This document shows, piece by piece, positions 47,529 to 57,514 of a DNA stretch of 64,000 nt; position 1 is the stretch's first letter; the number at the start of each line of letters is the position of its first letter. The notes below the pieces were generated by a model, which saw only the letters and a list, made by a program, of their open reading frames with translations, was not told where the DNA came from and did not search any database. Where the stretch lies: the NCBI GenBank assembly GCA_020632795.1, contig JACKEV010000017.1, positions 62,001 through 126,000 on the forward strand. Direction: 5' to 3'. Both the position numbers and the translations under genes were made by a program. Origin of the DNA: Alphaproteobacteria bacterium. Its GTDB lineage: Bacteria; Myxococcota_A; UBA796; CAJQPC01.

Positions 47529-50489
47529 ATGCTCCTTCTCCCCGCCCTGCTCCTCGCGACCTCGCTCCAGCCCGCCCGGGCCCAGGAGCCCGACTCCATC
47601 ACCCGCTGCGAGGTCACCGACAGCGACCGGCCCTTCTCGCGCCCCTACGCCACCCGCATCGCCATCGCGGACTTCAAGCTGAGCGGGGAGGACGTCCCCG
47701 ACTCGGCCGGTGGAGACATCGCGGACTTCTTGTGCGCTGCCCTGGACACCTTCGTCGAGATCGAGCTGAAGAAGGAGGGGATCGTGATCCCGGTGGAGGA
47801 CCTGGAGATCGTCCGGGTGGGTCAGGCGGTGAGCAGCCTGCCAGCAGGGAAGCGGCTCGGGGAGGAGCTTGGCGCGGACGTGGTGATCTGGGGAGCGGGG
47901 AGCTGTGCGCCGCCGTCTGGAGAGCTGCGGCTCACGGGCAGTGAATCCTCGCGAGCAGCGGTCGACGGAAACCTCAAGACCACGGGCTACAAGGACGTCT
48001 TCATCGAAGGAAACGGAGTGACGGGGGACGCCGAGATCATCGCTGGGGTATCCCGCTACGCGGTCTGTACTCGCGCGGCGATGGTGAGTTGGGACCTGAT
48101 CCGGCAGCAGAAGCAGAGTTCAGATCTGTTGTCGATGGGCCAACTCCAGGACGTCCCCCTGGGTCAGTTCATGGTGGGTGACCCGAGGGCCGTGCTGGAT
48201 CTCATCCTGGCGCTGCACTTTGCTTACCGACGGTCGCCGGTCGAAGCGAATCACTTCCTCACCAGCGTCCGGCCTGTGTTGGACGAGCGGCCCGACCTCA
48301 TCATGCTGGCCCTCTGGGTGGCCAGCATCGACTCTGACCTGGGGGAGAAGGAGCGCGCCCGGAGCATCCTGAAAGGTGTCTTGGAGCGAGTCCGGGACCT
48401 TGGTGATGAGGGAATGTTGGCCACCACGCTCAACAATATCGGGCGGGTGTACAACGACCTGGGGGAGAAGGAGCGTGCGCTGGGGTACTTTGAGGAGGCC
48501 CTGCCCCTCAGACGCGCCGTGGGGGACCGCTCGGGCGAGGCGGTCACGCTCAACAACATCGGGGCGGTGTACTCCTCCCTGGGGGAGAAGGAGCGGGCGC
48601 TGGGGTACTACGAGGAGGCCCTGCCCCTCTTCCGCGCCGTGGGGGACCGCTCGGGCGAGGCGCTCACGCTCAACAACATCGGGGCGGTGTACGACGACCT
48701 GGGGGAGAAGGAGCGGGCGCTGGGGTACTACGAGGAGGCCCTGCCCCTCTTCCGCGCCGTGGGGAACCGCTCGGGCGAGGCGCTCACGCTCAACAACATC
48801 GGTTTGGTGTACGACGACCTGGGGAAGAAGGAGCGGGCGCTGGGGTACTACGAGGAGGCCCTGCCCCTCTTCCGCGCCGTGGGGGACCGCTCGGGCGAGG
48901 CGGGCACGCTCAACAACATCGGGGCGGTGTACGACGACCTGGGGGAGAAGGAGCGGGCGCTGGGGTACTACGAGGAGGCCCTGCCCCTATCCCGCGCCGT
49001 GGGGGACCGCTCGGGCGAGGCGCTCACGCTCAACAACATCGGGGGGGTGTACGACGACCTGGGGGAGAAGGAGCGGGCGCTGGGGTACTTTGAGGAGGCC
49101 CTGCCCTCTTCCGCGCCGTGGGGACCGCTCGGGCGAGGCGCTCACGCTCAACAACATCGGGGCGGTGTACGCCGACCTGGGGGAGAAGGAGCGGGCGCTG
49201 GGGTACTACGAGGAGGCCCTGCCCCTCAGACGCGCCGTGGGGACCGCTCGGGCGAGGCCGCCACGCTCACCAACATCAGGGGGGTGTACGACGACCTGGG
49301 GAGAAGGAGCGGGCGCTGGGGTACTACGAGGAGGCCCTGCCCCTCAGACGCGCCGTGGGGACCGCTCGGGCGAGGGCGATCACGCTCAACAACATCGGTT
49401 TGGTGTACTCCTCCCTGGGGGAAGGAGCAGGCGCTGGGGTACTTTGAGGAGGCCCTGCCCTCTTCCGCGCCGTGGGGACCGCTCGGGCGAGGCGGTCACG
49501 CTCAGCAACATCGGGGCGGTGTACGACGACATGGGGAGAAGGGCGGGCGCTGGGGTACTACGAGGAGGCCCTGCCCCTCAGACGCGCCGTGGGGGACCGC
49601 TCGGGCGAGGCGGTCACGCTCAACAACATCGGGGCGGTGTACTCCTCCTGGGGAGAAGGAGCGTGCGCTGGGGTACTACGAGGAGGCCCTGCCCCTCTCC
49701 CGCGCCGTGGGGGACCGCTTGGGCGAGGCGGTCACGCTCAACAACATCGGGCGGGTGTACGACGACCTGGGGGAGAAGGAGCGTGCGCTGGGGTACTACG
49801 AGGAGGCCCTGCCCCTCTTCCGCGCCGTGGGGGACCGCTTGGGCGAGGCGGTCACGCTCAACAACATCGGGGGGGTGTACGACGACCTGGGGGAGAAGGA
49901 GCGGGCGCTGGGGTACTACGAGGAGGCCCTGCCCCTCAGACGCGCCGTGGGGGACCCGTGGGGACTCAACTCCACGCTCTTCAATCTGGCCGTCGTTGAG
50001 TTGAGCTTGGGGAGACCTCAAGCCGGACTGAGTCACCTGGAAGAAGCAGCCCGAGTCGGTTGTGAGGCAGGGCACCCGGACTGTTGGGATGACTGTGGCA
50101 CTTGGTATGCCGTCGCCCGCAACCTGGGGGATCAACCCTCTACACTGCGTGCGCTGACCGAGCTGACCGAGCTACTTCCAGAGATCCCACCGATCCTTGC
50201 GGCAGCCCAGCGACGCCTCGCCCACCCCCCCGAACTCGGCGGTCAGGGCGTCTTGGTGACCGAGGTGCTACCGGGCGAGCACGCCGCCGAGGCTGGGATG
50301 CGAGACGGCGACATCATCGTCCGCTACGACGGCCAGGACGTCGAGTCCGCTGAAGGCTTCGTGGAGATGGTCAACGCGACCGTGGGTCGAGAAGAACCCA
50401 TCCTGCTGGTCATCATCCGTGGCGACGAGGTGATACGCCTCCAGGCACCCCCAGGTCGTCTTGGCGTCCGAGTCACCACCATCCCGTAG
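47529..50489 (+). CDS. TPR-PDZ secreted protein, copy 2
   Basis: A 986-codon frame open from signal peptide (MLLLPALLLATSLQPARAQ) to PDZ domain (about residues 900-980). The N-terminal domain and the first six TPR units are regular. Between about 49100 and 49665 compensating 1-2 base indels shift the frame through several units and then restore it. The shifted stretch reads as low-complexity Arg/Gly/Pro sequence, not TPR. The net frame is kept, unlike copies 1 and 3. Same role expected: periplasmic protein-binding scaffold paired with the EAD-TM protein. Confidence 0.78.
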   Translation: MLLLPALLLATSLQPARAQEPDSITRCEVTDSDRPFSRPYATRIAIADFKLSGEDVPDSAGGDIADFLCAALDTFVEIELKKEGIVIPVEDLEIVRVGQAVSSLPAGKRLGEELGADVVIWGAGSCAPPSGELRLTGSESSRAAVDGNLKTTGYKDVFIEGNGVTGDAEIIAGVSRYAVCTRAAMVSWDLIRQQKQSSDLLSMGQLQDVPLGQFMVGDPRAVLDLILALHFAYRRSPVEANHFLTSVRPVLDERPDLIMLALWVASIDSDLGEKERARSILKGVLERVRDLGDEGMLATTLNNIGRVYNDLGEKERALGYFEEALPLRRAVGDRSGEAVTLNNIGAVYSSLGEKERALGYYEEALPLFRAVGDRSGEALTLNNIGAVYDDLGEKERALGYYEEALPLFRAVGNRSGEALTLNNIGLVYDDLGKKERALGYYEEALPLFRAVGDRSGEAGTLNNIGAVYDDLGEKERALGYYEEALPLSRAVGDRSGEALTLNNIGGVYDDLGEKERALGYFEEALPSSAPWGPLGRGAHAQQHRGGVRRPGGEGAGAGVLRGGPAPQTRRGDRSGEAATLTNIRGVYDDLGRRSGRWGTTRRPCPSDAPWGPLGRGRSRSTTSVWCTPPWGKEQALGYFEEALPSSAPWGPLGRGGHAQQHRGGVRRHGEKGGRWGTTRRPCPSDAPWGTARARRSRSTTSGRCTPPGEKERALGYYEEALPLSRAVGDRLGEAVTLNNIGRVYDDLGEKERALGYYEEALPLFRAVGDRLGEAVTLNNIGGVYDDLGEKERALGYYEEALPLRRAVGDPWGLNSTLFNLAVVELSLGRPQAGLSHLEEAARVGCEAGHPDCWDDCGTWYAVARNLGDQPSTLRALTELTELLPEIPPILAAAQRRLAHPPELGGQGVLVTEVLPGEHAAEAGMRDGDIIVRYDGQDVESAEGFVEMVNATVGREEPILLVIIRGDEVIRLQAPPGRLGVRVTTIP

Positions 50490-50503
50490 ACCTGGAGACA
50501 GCC

Positions 50504-51283
50504 ATGACCCCACCCACCCCAGCATCCCGCCACGCCCAACTGACCGACCTCCTGACCTCCCTGTTCACCTCTACCGAGGAGCTCCGTCGCTACATCTGGC
50601 GAGGGGAGCAAGGTCCTAAGCTCAACGCCGAGCTGTCCGGGGACAAAACCCCCATCGCCCAGGTCGGCCACGAGCTGGTCAGCATCTTGATCGCCAGGGG
50701 CAAGGTGAAGCCAGAGCTGTTCGCCTCCCTACGGAGGGACTTCCCTGACCGCTCCGAGGACATCGAGCAGGTAGAGCGGGCCTGGTTCGGAGAGGTCTCC
50801 ACCCTCCGTGAACGCCCACGGGTTGCTGCGACGACGGGCTCGTCGATGCGGTTGGGGCTCGTCACAGTGCTCGCCCTCATCATCGGCGTCGCCGTGATGC
50901 TGTGGTCGGAGCGGCGTGAACCTCCAGCCGACGAGCTCGCCGTTGAGGCTTCGGTCCCCCCGGCCTCGCAACCGACCCCTGGCGCCGAGGAGATCGCCGT
51001 CGACGACCTCGAAGACCCCAAGCCCCCCGAGGAGACGCCGTCACCCACCACCGCTGAGACCAAGCCGGACGCACCCGACACCGTCCAGTTCACCGCCAGC
51101 GGGCAAGGCTCCAAGGCCGTAGAGGGAGACGTCAAGGGGAAGACCGAGCACTTCAAGGTGGACGCCGAAGACGGAGCCACCGGCGTGGAAGGGAACACCG
51201 ACGTGAAGGCGAAGACCGTCGAGGTCGAGGCACGAGACGGTGCGACGGGGATCAAGGGGGATGTCGTGTTCAGCAACGAGTAG
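50504..51283 (+). CDS. EAD1-like/TM/repeat-tail protein, copy B
   Basis: A 259-residue paralogue of the gene at 46647. The EAD-like domain and membrane helix are nearly unchanged (few substitutions, such as GGKAP to GDKTP). The C-terminal repeats differ much more: QFTASGQGSKAVEGDVKGKT, HFKVDAEDGATGVEGNTDV and VEVEARDGATGIKGDVVF replace the copy A versions, while the last 13 residues are identical. Divergence concentrated in the predicted periplasmic repeats suggests that this part recognises variable targets. It is followed by the third TPR-PDZ copy. Confidence 0.72.
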   Translation: MTPPTPASRHAQLTDLLTSLFTSTEELRRYIWRGEQGPKLNAELSGDKTPIAQVGHELVSILIARGKVKPELFASLRRDFPDRSEDIEQVERAWFGEVSTLRERPRVAATTGSSMRLGLVTVLALIIGVAVMLWSERREPPADELAVEASVPPASQPTPGAEEIAVDDLEDPKPPEETPSPTTAETKPDAPDTVQFTASGQGSKAVEGDVKGKTEHFKVDAEDGATGVEGNTDVKAKTVEVEARDGATGIKGDVVFSNE

Positions 51284-51385
51284 CACCCGATCCCGCCGAC
51301 GCCTCGCCTGGCCAGGTCGAGATCACAACCGCCCCAGGACGGGCCATGAGCATGCAGAACCCAACCGCTTCGCCCAGGCCCTCTG

Positions 51386-54336
51386 ATGTTCCTTCTCCCC
51401 GCCCTGCTCCTCGCGACCTCGCTCCAGCCCGCCCAGGCCCAGGAGCCCGACTCCATCACCCGCTGCGAGGTCACCGACAGCGACCGGCCCTTCTCGCGCC
51501 CCTACGCCACCCGCATCGCCATCGCGGACTTCAAGCTGAGCGGTGAGGACGTCCCCGACTCAGCCGGTGGAGACATCGCGGACTTCTTGTGCGCTGCCCT
51601 GGACACCTTTGTCGAGATCGAGCTGAAGAAGGAGGGGATCGTGATCCCGGTGGAGGACCTGGAGATCGTCCGGGTGGGTCAGGCGGTGAGCAGCCTGCCA
51701 GCAGGGAAGCGGCTCGGGGAGGAGCTTGGCGCGGACGTGGTGATCTGGGGAGCGGGGAGCTGTGAACCGCCGTCTGGAGAGCTGCGGCTCACGGGCAGTG
51801 AATCCTCGCGAGCAGCGGTCGACGGAAACCTCAAGGCCACGGGCTACAAGGACGTCGTCATCGAAGGAAACGGAGTGACGGGGGACGCCGAGATCATCGC
51901 TGGGGTATCCCGCTACGCGGTCTGTACTCGCGCGGCGATGGTGAGTTGGGACCTGCTCCGGCAGCAGAGGCAGAGTTCAGATCTGTTGTCGATGGGCCAA
52001 CTCCAGGACGTCTCCCTGGGTCAGTTCATGGTCGGTGACCCGAGGGCCGTCCTGGATCTCATCCTGGCGCTGCACTTTGCCTACCGCCGGTCGCCGGTTG
52101 AAGCGAATCACTTCCTCACCAGCGTCCGGCCTGTTTTGGAGGAGCGGCCCGACCTCATCATGTTGGCCCTCTGGGTGGCCGACATCGACTCTGACCTGGG
52201 GGAGAAGGAGCGCGCCCGGAGCATCCTGGAAGGTGTCTTGGAGCGAGTCCGTGACCTGAGCGATGAGGGGTTATTGGCCACCACGCTCACCGGCATCGGT
52301 TTGGTGTACGACGACCTGGGGGAGAAGGAGCGGGCGCTGGGGTACTACGAGGAGGCCCTGCCCCTCAGACGCGCCGTGGGGGACCGCTCGGGCGAGGCGC
52401 TCTCGCTCAACAACATCGGGGGGGTGTACGACGACCTGGGGGAGAAGGAGCGTGCGTTGGGGTACTTTGAGGAGGCCCTGCCCCTATCCCGCGCCGTGGG
52501 GGACCGCTCGGGCGAGGCGCTCTCGCTCAACAACATCGGGGGTGTACGACGACCTGGGGGAGAAGGAGCGGGCGCTGGGGTACTACGAGGAGGCCCTGCC
52601 CCTCAGACGCGCCGTGGGGGACCGCTCGGGCGAGGCGGGCACGCTCAACAACATCGGGGCGGTGTACTCCTCCCTGGGGGAGAAGGAGCGTGCGTTGGGG
52701 TACTTTGAGGAGGCCCTGCCCCTCCTCCGCGCCGTGGGGGACCGCTCGGGCGAGGCGGGCACGCTCAACAACATCGGGGCGGTGTACTCCTCCCCTGGGG
52801 AGAAGGAGCGTGCGTTGGGGTACTTTGAGGAGGCCCTGCCCCTCCTCCGCGCCGTGGGGGACCGCTCGGGCGAGGCCACCACGCTCAACAACATCGGGGC
52901 AGTGTACGACGACCTGGGGGAGAAGGAGCGGGCGCTGGGGTACTACGAGGAGGCCCTGCCCCTCAGACGCGCCGTGGGGGACCGCTCGGGCGAGGCCACC
53001 ACGCTCAACAACATCGGGGGGGTGTACGACGACCTGGGGGAGAAGGAGCGGGCGCTGGGGTACTACGAGGAGGCCCTGCCCCTCCTCCGCGCCGTGGGGG
53101 ACCGCTCGGGCGAGGCGGTTACGCTCACCAACATCAGGAAGGTGTACAACGACCTGGGGAGAAGGGCGGGCGCTGGGGTACTACGAGGAGGCCCTGCCCC
53201 TCTTCCGCGCCGTGGGGGACCGCTCGGGCGAGGCGCTCACGCTCACCGGAATCGGGCGGGTGTACGACGACCTGGGGGAGAAGGAGCGGGCGCTGGGGTA
53301 CTACGAAGAGGCCCTGCCCCTCTTCCGCGCCGTGGGGACCGCTCGGGCGAGGCGGTCACGCTCAACAACATCAGGGGGTGTACGACGACCTGGGGAGAAG
53401 GAGCGGGCGCTGGGACACTACGAGGAGGGCTCTGCCCCTCAGACGCGCCGTGGGGGACCGCTCGGGCGAGGCGGTCACGCTCAACAACATCGGGGGGGTA
53501 TACGCCGACCTGGGGGAGAAGGAGCGGGCGCTGGGGTACTACGAGGAGGCCCTGCCCCTCTTCCGCGCCGTGGGGGACCGCTCGGGCGAGGCGGTCACGC
53601 TCAACAACATCGGGGGGGTATACGCCGACCTGGGGGAGAAGGAGCGGGCGCTGGGGTACTACGAGGAGGCCCTGCCCCTCTTCCGCGCTGTGGGGGACCG
53701 CTCGGGCGAGGCGGGCACGCTCAACAACATCGGTTTGGTGTACTCCTCCCTGGGGGAGAAGGAGCGTGCGCTGGGGTACTACGAGGAGGCCCTGCCCCTC
53801 TTCCGCGCCGTGGGGGACCCGTGGGGACTCAACTCCACGCTCTACAACCTGGCCCTCGTTGAGTTGAGCTTGGGGAGGTCTCAAGCCGGACTGAGCCACC
53901 TGGAAGAAGCAGCCCGAGTCGGCTGTGAAGCAGGGCACCCGGACTGTTGGGATGACTGTGGCACTTGGTATGCCGTCGCCCGCAATCTGGGGGATCGACC
54001 CTCTGCACGTCGGGCGCTCGCCGTTCGGAGACGCCACCGCTCCTGGTAGCAGCTCAGCGACGCCTCTCCCACCCGTCAGAACTCGGCGGTCAGGGCGTCC
54101 TGGTGACTGAGGTGCTACCAGGCGAGCACGCCGCCGAGACTGGGATGCGAGACGGCGACATCATCGTCCGCTACGACGGCCAGGACATCGAGTCCGCCGA
54201 AGGCTTCGAAGAAATGACCATCGCGACTGAAGGTCGCGGCGAACCCATCACTCTGGTTGTCATTCGAGACGACGACGTCGTGCAACTCAAGGCTTCCCCA
54301 GGCCGCCTCGGGCTCGTCGTCTACACGATCCCCTGA
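51386..54336 (+). pseudogene. TPR-PDZ secreted protein, copy 3 (frameshifted as sequenced)
   Basis: Same layout as copies 1 and 2. Indels in the TPR array (about 52540-52810 and 53130-53440) disturb the frame. A further change near 54005-54050 replaces the spacer seen in the other copies, so the TPR frame stops at 54049 and the PDZ domain (GQGVLVTEVLPGEHAAETG) lies in another frame ending at 54336. The PDZ part has more substitutions than in the other copies. No EAD-TM gene follows, so this may be the degenerate edge of the array. Confidence 0.7.
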
Positions 54337-54355
54337 GTAGCGGGACGCCGCTGTG

Positions 54356-55534
54356 TCAACCCGCCACCGCGACAACCCCCCGCCGCTTCCGCTCCGCCAC
54401 CGTCTCGCTCATCCAGTACCGATCCCACTCCCCCTCGATCGCCACCTCCAACTCCCAGCACCACCGCGGCCGCTCCTTCTCGCCGCAGTCCCCATGAAGC
54501 ACCCCCTCCGGCTCGACCACGAACCTCCCCCGCGACCCCCGAGGCACCGCCAGCCGCGCCGTCCGTCGCCGCGCCGCCATCGACATCCAAGACGACGGCT
54601 CTCCGATGGCGTCGGTGTAGTCGTCCACGTAGAAGTCCTCGCTCCCACGGATCCGCTCCCCGGCGCGTGACAGCTCGGCCAGCTCCTCGGCGGCCCGGTC
54701 CTCCGCGAGCGTCAGCGGCGCGGCCCACGACCGCCCCACCATCGCCCGCCGCCGGTTGCTGTCCATCGACACGGCCGTCTCCGGGCTGTGCCAGGCCGCC
54801 AGCGCCAACAGCCGCGCCGCCCGCTGTCGCCGAGGCCCCATCCCGAGGATGTGGAGGCGCGCGGGCCGGGCCACCGCGAGCAGCTCCGCGACCTCCTCGT
54901 CGCTGGCGGCGGCCTTGTTCCCCGGGATCGCCGGCGTGAACGGCACGTCCAGCAGCCCCCGCGCGGTCTCCCAGGCCCCGACGAGCCCCCCAGGCCCCCG
55001 CTGGAGCGGCACGATCAGCTCCGCGCCCAATTCCACCAACCCGGAGACCCGCAACGCCCAGCGCGCCAGGCGGCGAGCGGAGACCACCGCGTCCCCGACC
55101 TTGTCCGGCGCCACCAGCGCCACCTGCCCTCCGAGCCGCCGGGCCAACACCTCGTAGACCTCGAGCTTCCGCGACCAGTCCGCCTCGGTGATGGGCGAAG
55201 CCTCCGTCTCGCTGAACGCCCCTGAGTCCACGAACACGCGCGCGCCCGTCCCGGCCAGCTTCGCGAGCGCCCCCATCATCCCCCGCCGCCCCAGCTCGCT
55301 GACCGAGACCCCGACGGGCTGACCGACCGCCGCCCACCCCCGGACCTCGCCGGGGTGGTTCGTTCCCGACGCGAACCACGTCACTGAGAGCCGCCGCACG
55401 AAGCCCGCCGCCGCGAGCAAGCGCTCCAGCTCCGGCCGCCGCCGGGCGACGAAACCCTCCAGCTCTGCCTCGCTGACGCCAACCGGCAGCCGCCCCCGGA
55501 CCCACTCCACCAGCGCCTCCAGGGTCACCCGCAT
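54356..55534 (-). CDS. TGT/DpdA-like 7-deazaguanine transglycosylase family protein
   Basis: A 392-residue protein. After a 45-residue N-terminal helical module comes a TIM-barrel-like region with FVDSGAFSE, VALVAPDKVGD, LIVPLQRGPGG, TPAIPGNKAA and ILGMG, the ordered motifs of tRNA-guanine transglycosylase relatives such as DpdA, which insert 7-deazaguanines into DNA. The zinc-binding CxCxxC of tRNA TGTs is not seen. The start at 55534 (MRVTLEALVEW) overlaps the upstream gene by ten bases. It probably modifies element DNA to evade restriction. Substrate is inferred. Confidence 0.65.
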   Translation of the reverse strand: MRVTLEALVEWVRGRLPVGVSEAELEGFVARRRPELERLLAAAGFVRRLSVTWFASGTNHPGEVRGWAAVGQPVGVSVSELGRRGMMGALAKLAGTGARVFVDSGAFSETEASPITEADWSRKLEVYEVLARRLGGQVALVAPDKVGDAVVSARRLARWALRVSGLVELGAELIVPLQRGPGGLVGAWETARGLLDVPFTPAIPGNKAAASDEEVAELLAVARPARLHILGMGPRRQRAARLLALAAWHSPETAVSMDSNRRRAMVGRSWAAPLTLAEDRAAEELAELSRAGERIRGSEDFYVDDYTDAIGEPSSWMSMAARRRTARLAVPRGSRGRFVVEPEGVLHGDCGEKERPRWCWELEVAIEGEWDRYWMSETVAERKRRGVVAVAG

Positions 55535-56613
55535 CCCCCCTTCAGCAACGACCAGTCCGCCGGCCCGGCCAGCGGCCCCGCCTCCCACCGGATCTTCGAC
55601 ACCTCCGGCCGCCCGCTCCTCGACCCCCGCCGCCGTCCCCCCGGCCGACGCCCCGCGACACACGCGACGGGCCGAAGCCCCTTGCCCCGGAGCGCCTTGT
55701 AGACCGCCCCCTGCTCGGTGGAGAACTGGTAGGTGACGAAGCGCCAGCCCGAACCCTCGACGCTCCGAGGAGCCAGGTCGACGAGCCGCGAGACCAACAT
55801 GGACGCCGCGTTCTGCACGGTCCCATCACTCGCCACCCGCGTCAGCTCGATGACCTCCCCCGGCGAAGCCCACCGCCCCGTCGGCGTCCCGGCCGTGGCC
55901 ACCGCGACAAGCCGCCGGCCCAGACAGGCCCCCAGCGCGTACATGAGCCCGCGCGGGTTGAGCCTGGGCAGGTGGCGGTGGTGCTTCGCGATGAAGTCCC
56001 GCGCGGTCTCCTTGGAGACGTTCACGAGCCGCAGCCGCCCAGCAGGCGCGAGGTGGTCCTCCAGCACCGCGACCGCCGCCCAGCGCGGGAGGGCGTAGCC
56101 CTCGCCCCGGCTGTAGCGCTCCAGGTCCCGCCCTTCGGCGCGCATCGGGTCGATCTCCATCGCCAGCCGGATGGCGTCGACGGCCAGGGAGAGCCGCCAC
56201 GCGAAGGAGGCCCGATGCCCGCCTGCGTCGCTGAGCGGGACCCCGAGCAGGTCGGGCAGATCCTCCTGGGTCCAGTCGGCGTCGGGGGTGCCCCGAGGGG
56301 TCGTCCACGCCTGGAAAAACTCCGGATCCTCCATCAGCTCGGTGGCCCGGTCGATGGCGGTGGTGGCGACCTCGCCGGGGCTCCGGCCGTTGAGGGCGCA
56401 CGGAGGAGGCTTCGGCGGTGGTCGGTAGCCGCGCTCGCCGGGGCGAGGCGCGGCCTGGTGGCCCCGGCGGTCAAACCAACTCCAGCCGGCGTCGGCGAGG
56501 GCAGCGTCAAGGATCCGCTCCAGCTCGGCACGGTGGCGACGGGCGAAGCGGGAGACCTCGACCTCGGTGACCCCCGGGACCTGGAAGCGAGCGAGGACGT
56601 CGTCGACGGTCAT
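55525..56613 (-). CDS. Mom/XF1762-like GNAT acetyltransferase family protein
   Basis: A 362-residue protein. The C-terminal half has AKHHRHLPRLNPRGLMYALG, TAGTPTGRW, VIELTRVASDGTVQNAASML and VTYQFSTEQGAVYKALRGKG, matching the XF1762/Mom-like family found on mobile elements. Phage Mu Mom modifies adenine in DNA to block restriction. The N-terminal 45 residues carry the motif shared with its two neighbours. The middle (about 60-190) is unrecognised. It precedes the TGT-like gene with a ten-base overlap. Confidence 0.72.
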   Translation of the reverse strand: MTVDDVLARFQVPGVTEVEVSRFARRHRAELERILDAALADAGWSWFDRRGHQAAPRPGERGYRPPPKPPPCALNGRSPGEVATTAIDRATELMEDPEFFQAWTTPRGTPDADWTQEDLPDLLGVPLSDAGGHRASFAWRLSLAVDAIRLAMEIDPMRAEGRDLERYSRGEGYALPRWAAVAVLEDHLAPAGRLRLVNVSKETARDFIAKHHRHLPRLNPRGLMYALGACLGRRLVAVATAGTPTGRWASPGEVIELTRVASDGTVQNAASMLVSRLVDLAPRSVEGSGWRFVTYQFSTEQGAVYKALRGKGLRPVACVAGRRPGGRRRGSRSGRPEVSKIRWEAGPLAGPADWSLLKGGCG

Positions 56614-56623
56614 TCGGCGCCCT

Positions 56624-56920
56624 TCAAGCCTCCCCCACCGCCGCCTTCGCCCCCGGCATCCGCGCCCGCATCATCGCCATCATCCACGCCGCCCCCTCCT
56701 CCGGCCCCAGCCGCTCGACCCCGTCGGCGAGGTGCAGCACCCCGTCGTCATCGATCGTCGCGACCCCCTGCGTCACCAGCGCCCGACCCGAGCGCTCCAG
56801 CACCGCATGCAGGAAGGTGGAGAGCTCCACCAGATCGATCTCCTTCCCCATCCGCAACACCCCTTCAAACAAGGGCGCGAGCACCTCGACCACCTCATCC
56901 ACCGACAGCGCGAGCCTCAT
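56624..56920 (-). CDS. small unknown protein
   Basis: A 98-residue protein (MRLALSVDEVVEVLAPLFEG) with alternating helices and no recognisable domain. It lies one base downstream of the M15-like gene and ten bases upstream of the acetyltransferase gene, in the same operon. Confidence 0.6.
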   Translation of the reverse strand: MRLALSVDEVVEVLAPLFEGVLRMGKEIDLVELSTFLHAVLERSGRALVTQGVATIDDDGVLHLADGVERLGPEEGAAWMMAMMRARMPGAKAAVGEA

Positions 56921-56921
56921 C

Positions 56922-57500
56922 TCAACCTCCCAGTCCCTCGATGTGCAGGTGCGCAGGCCGTGACTCCACGACCGCGCGGGCGCCCAGCCGCTGACACATC
57001 ATCACGAGCAGGGCGAGTTGTTCTTGCGACAGCCCTCGGATCCGCAGGTCCAGGGCATCCCCGCGCATGTGTCGGCTCATCGCGACACCCCGGGCGAGCC
57101 ACTCTCGCAGCACCGCCGACATCGCGGGCACGGTGTTCGCGACGGCCAGGAGCGAGGCGACGATCTGCGGCCCGTGGCCCCGGCGGTAGAGCGCGTAGAG
57201 GTCATCCCCCAACGTGCGCTTGCGCTGGAGCGCGGCGGCCTGGGCCTCGGGCGTGCGGACCCCCGAGGTCACCACCAGCGGGATCGAGGCGGGTACGACC
57301 GCCCGGAGCCGCGCGAGGAATCGCAGCAACGCCGGCGAGAGCACCACCCCGCGCTTCATGTACACCCCGGGCAGCCCCGAGACGGGGACAGCACCCTCCA
57401 GGGTCGTCCCCGAGGGCGGGGCCATCGCAGCCGGAGCCGGAGACGAGGACGCCGCGAGCCACGCGACGCCCAGGCCCAGCCCACCAAGCAAAAACCACAT
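56922..57500 (-). CDS. M15-type D-Ala-D-Ala peptidase-like exported protein
   Basis: A 192-residue protein with an N-terminal membrane/signal segment (MWFLLGGLGLGVAWLAAS). The C-terminal part has SRHMRGDALDLR and PAHLHIEGL, the zinc-ligand patterns (SxHxxGxAxD, HxH) of M15/VanY-like peptidoglycan peptidases. It would trim the cell wall, for instance during DNA transfer or phage entry/exit. ATG 57500 is chosen because the signal segment begins there; a 25-residue extension lacks coding character. Confidence 0.7.
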   Translation of the reverse strand: MWFLLGGLGLGVAWLAASSSPAPAAMAPPSGTTLEGAVPVSGLPGVYMKRGVVLSPALLRFLARLRAVVPASIPLVVTSGVRTPEAQAAALQRKRTLGDDLYALYRRGHGPQIVASLLAVANTVPAMSAVLREWLARGVAMSRHMRGDALDLRIRGLSQEQLALLVMMCQRLGARAVVESRPAHLHIEGLGG

Positions 57501-57514
57501 GCGAACCCGCCTTC

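Larger units (their letters stand above)
43503..54336 (+). repeat. tandem array of a 3.86-kb two-gene cassette
   Basis: Corresponding points recur at 43503, 47361 and 51218 (periods 3858 and 3857). Each unit contains the EAD-protein tail, a conserved spacer of about 100 bases with the same leader ORF, a TPR-PDZ gene, and in units 1 and 2 an EAD-TM gene. The third unit ends after its PDZ region. Flanking 5' and 3' parts are nearly identical; the TPR arrays have the same number of units (about 13) in each copy. The near-constant period suggests recent tandem duplication. Confidence 0.9.

Noticed and set aside
44568..53820. Regular repeats resembling a CRISPR or satellite array
   Set aside because: The 120-bp units encode 40-residue TPRs in frame, have no unique spacers and lie within coding sequence.
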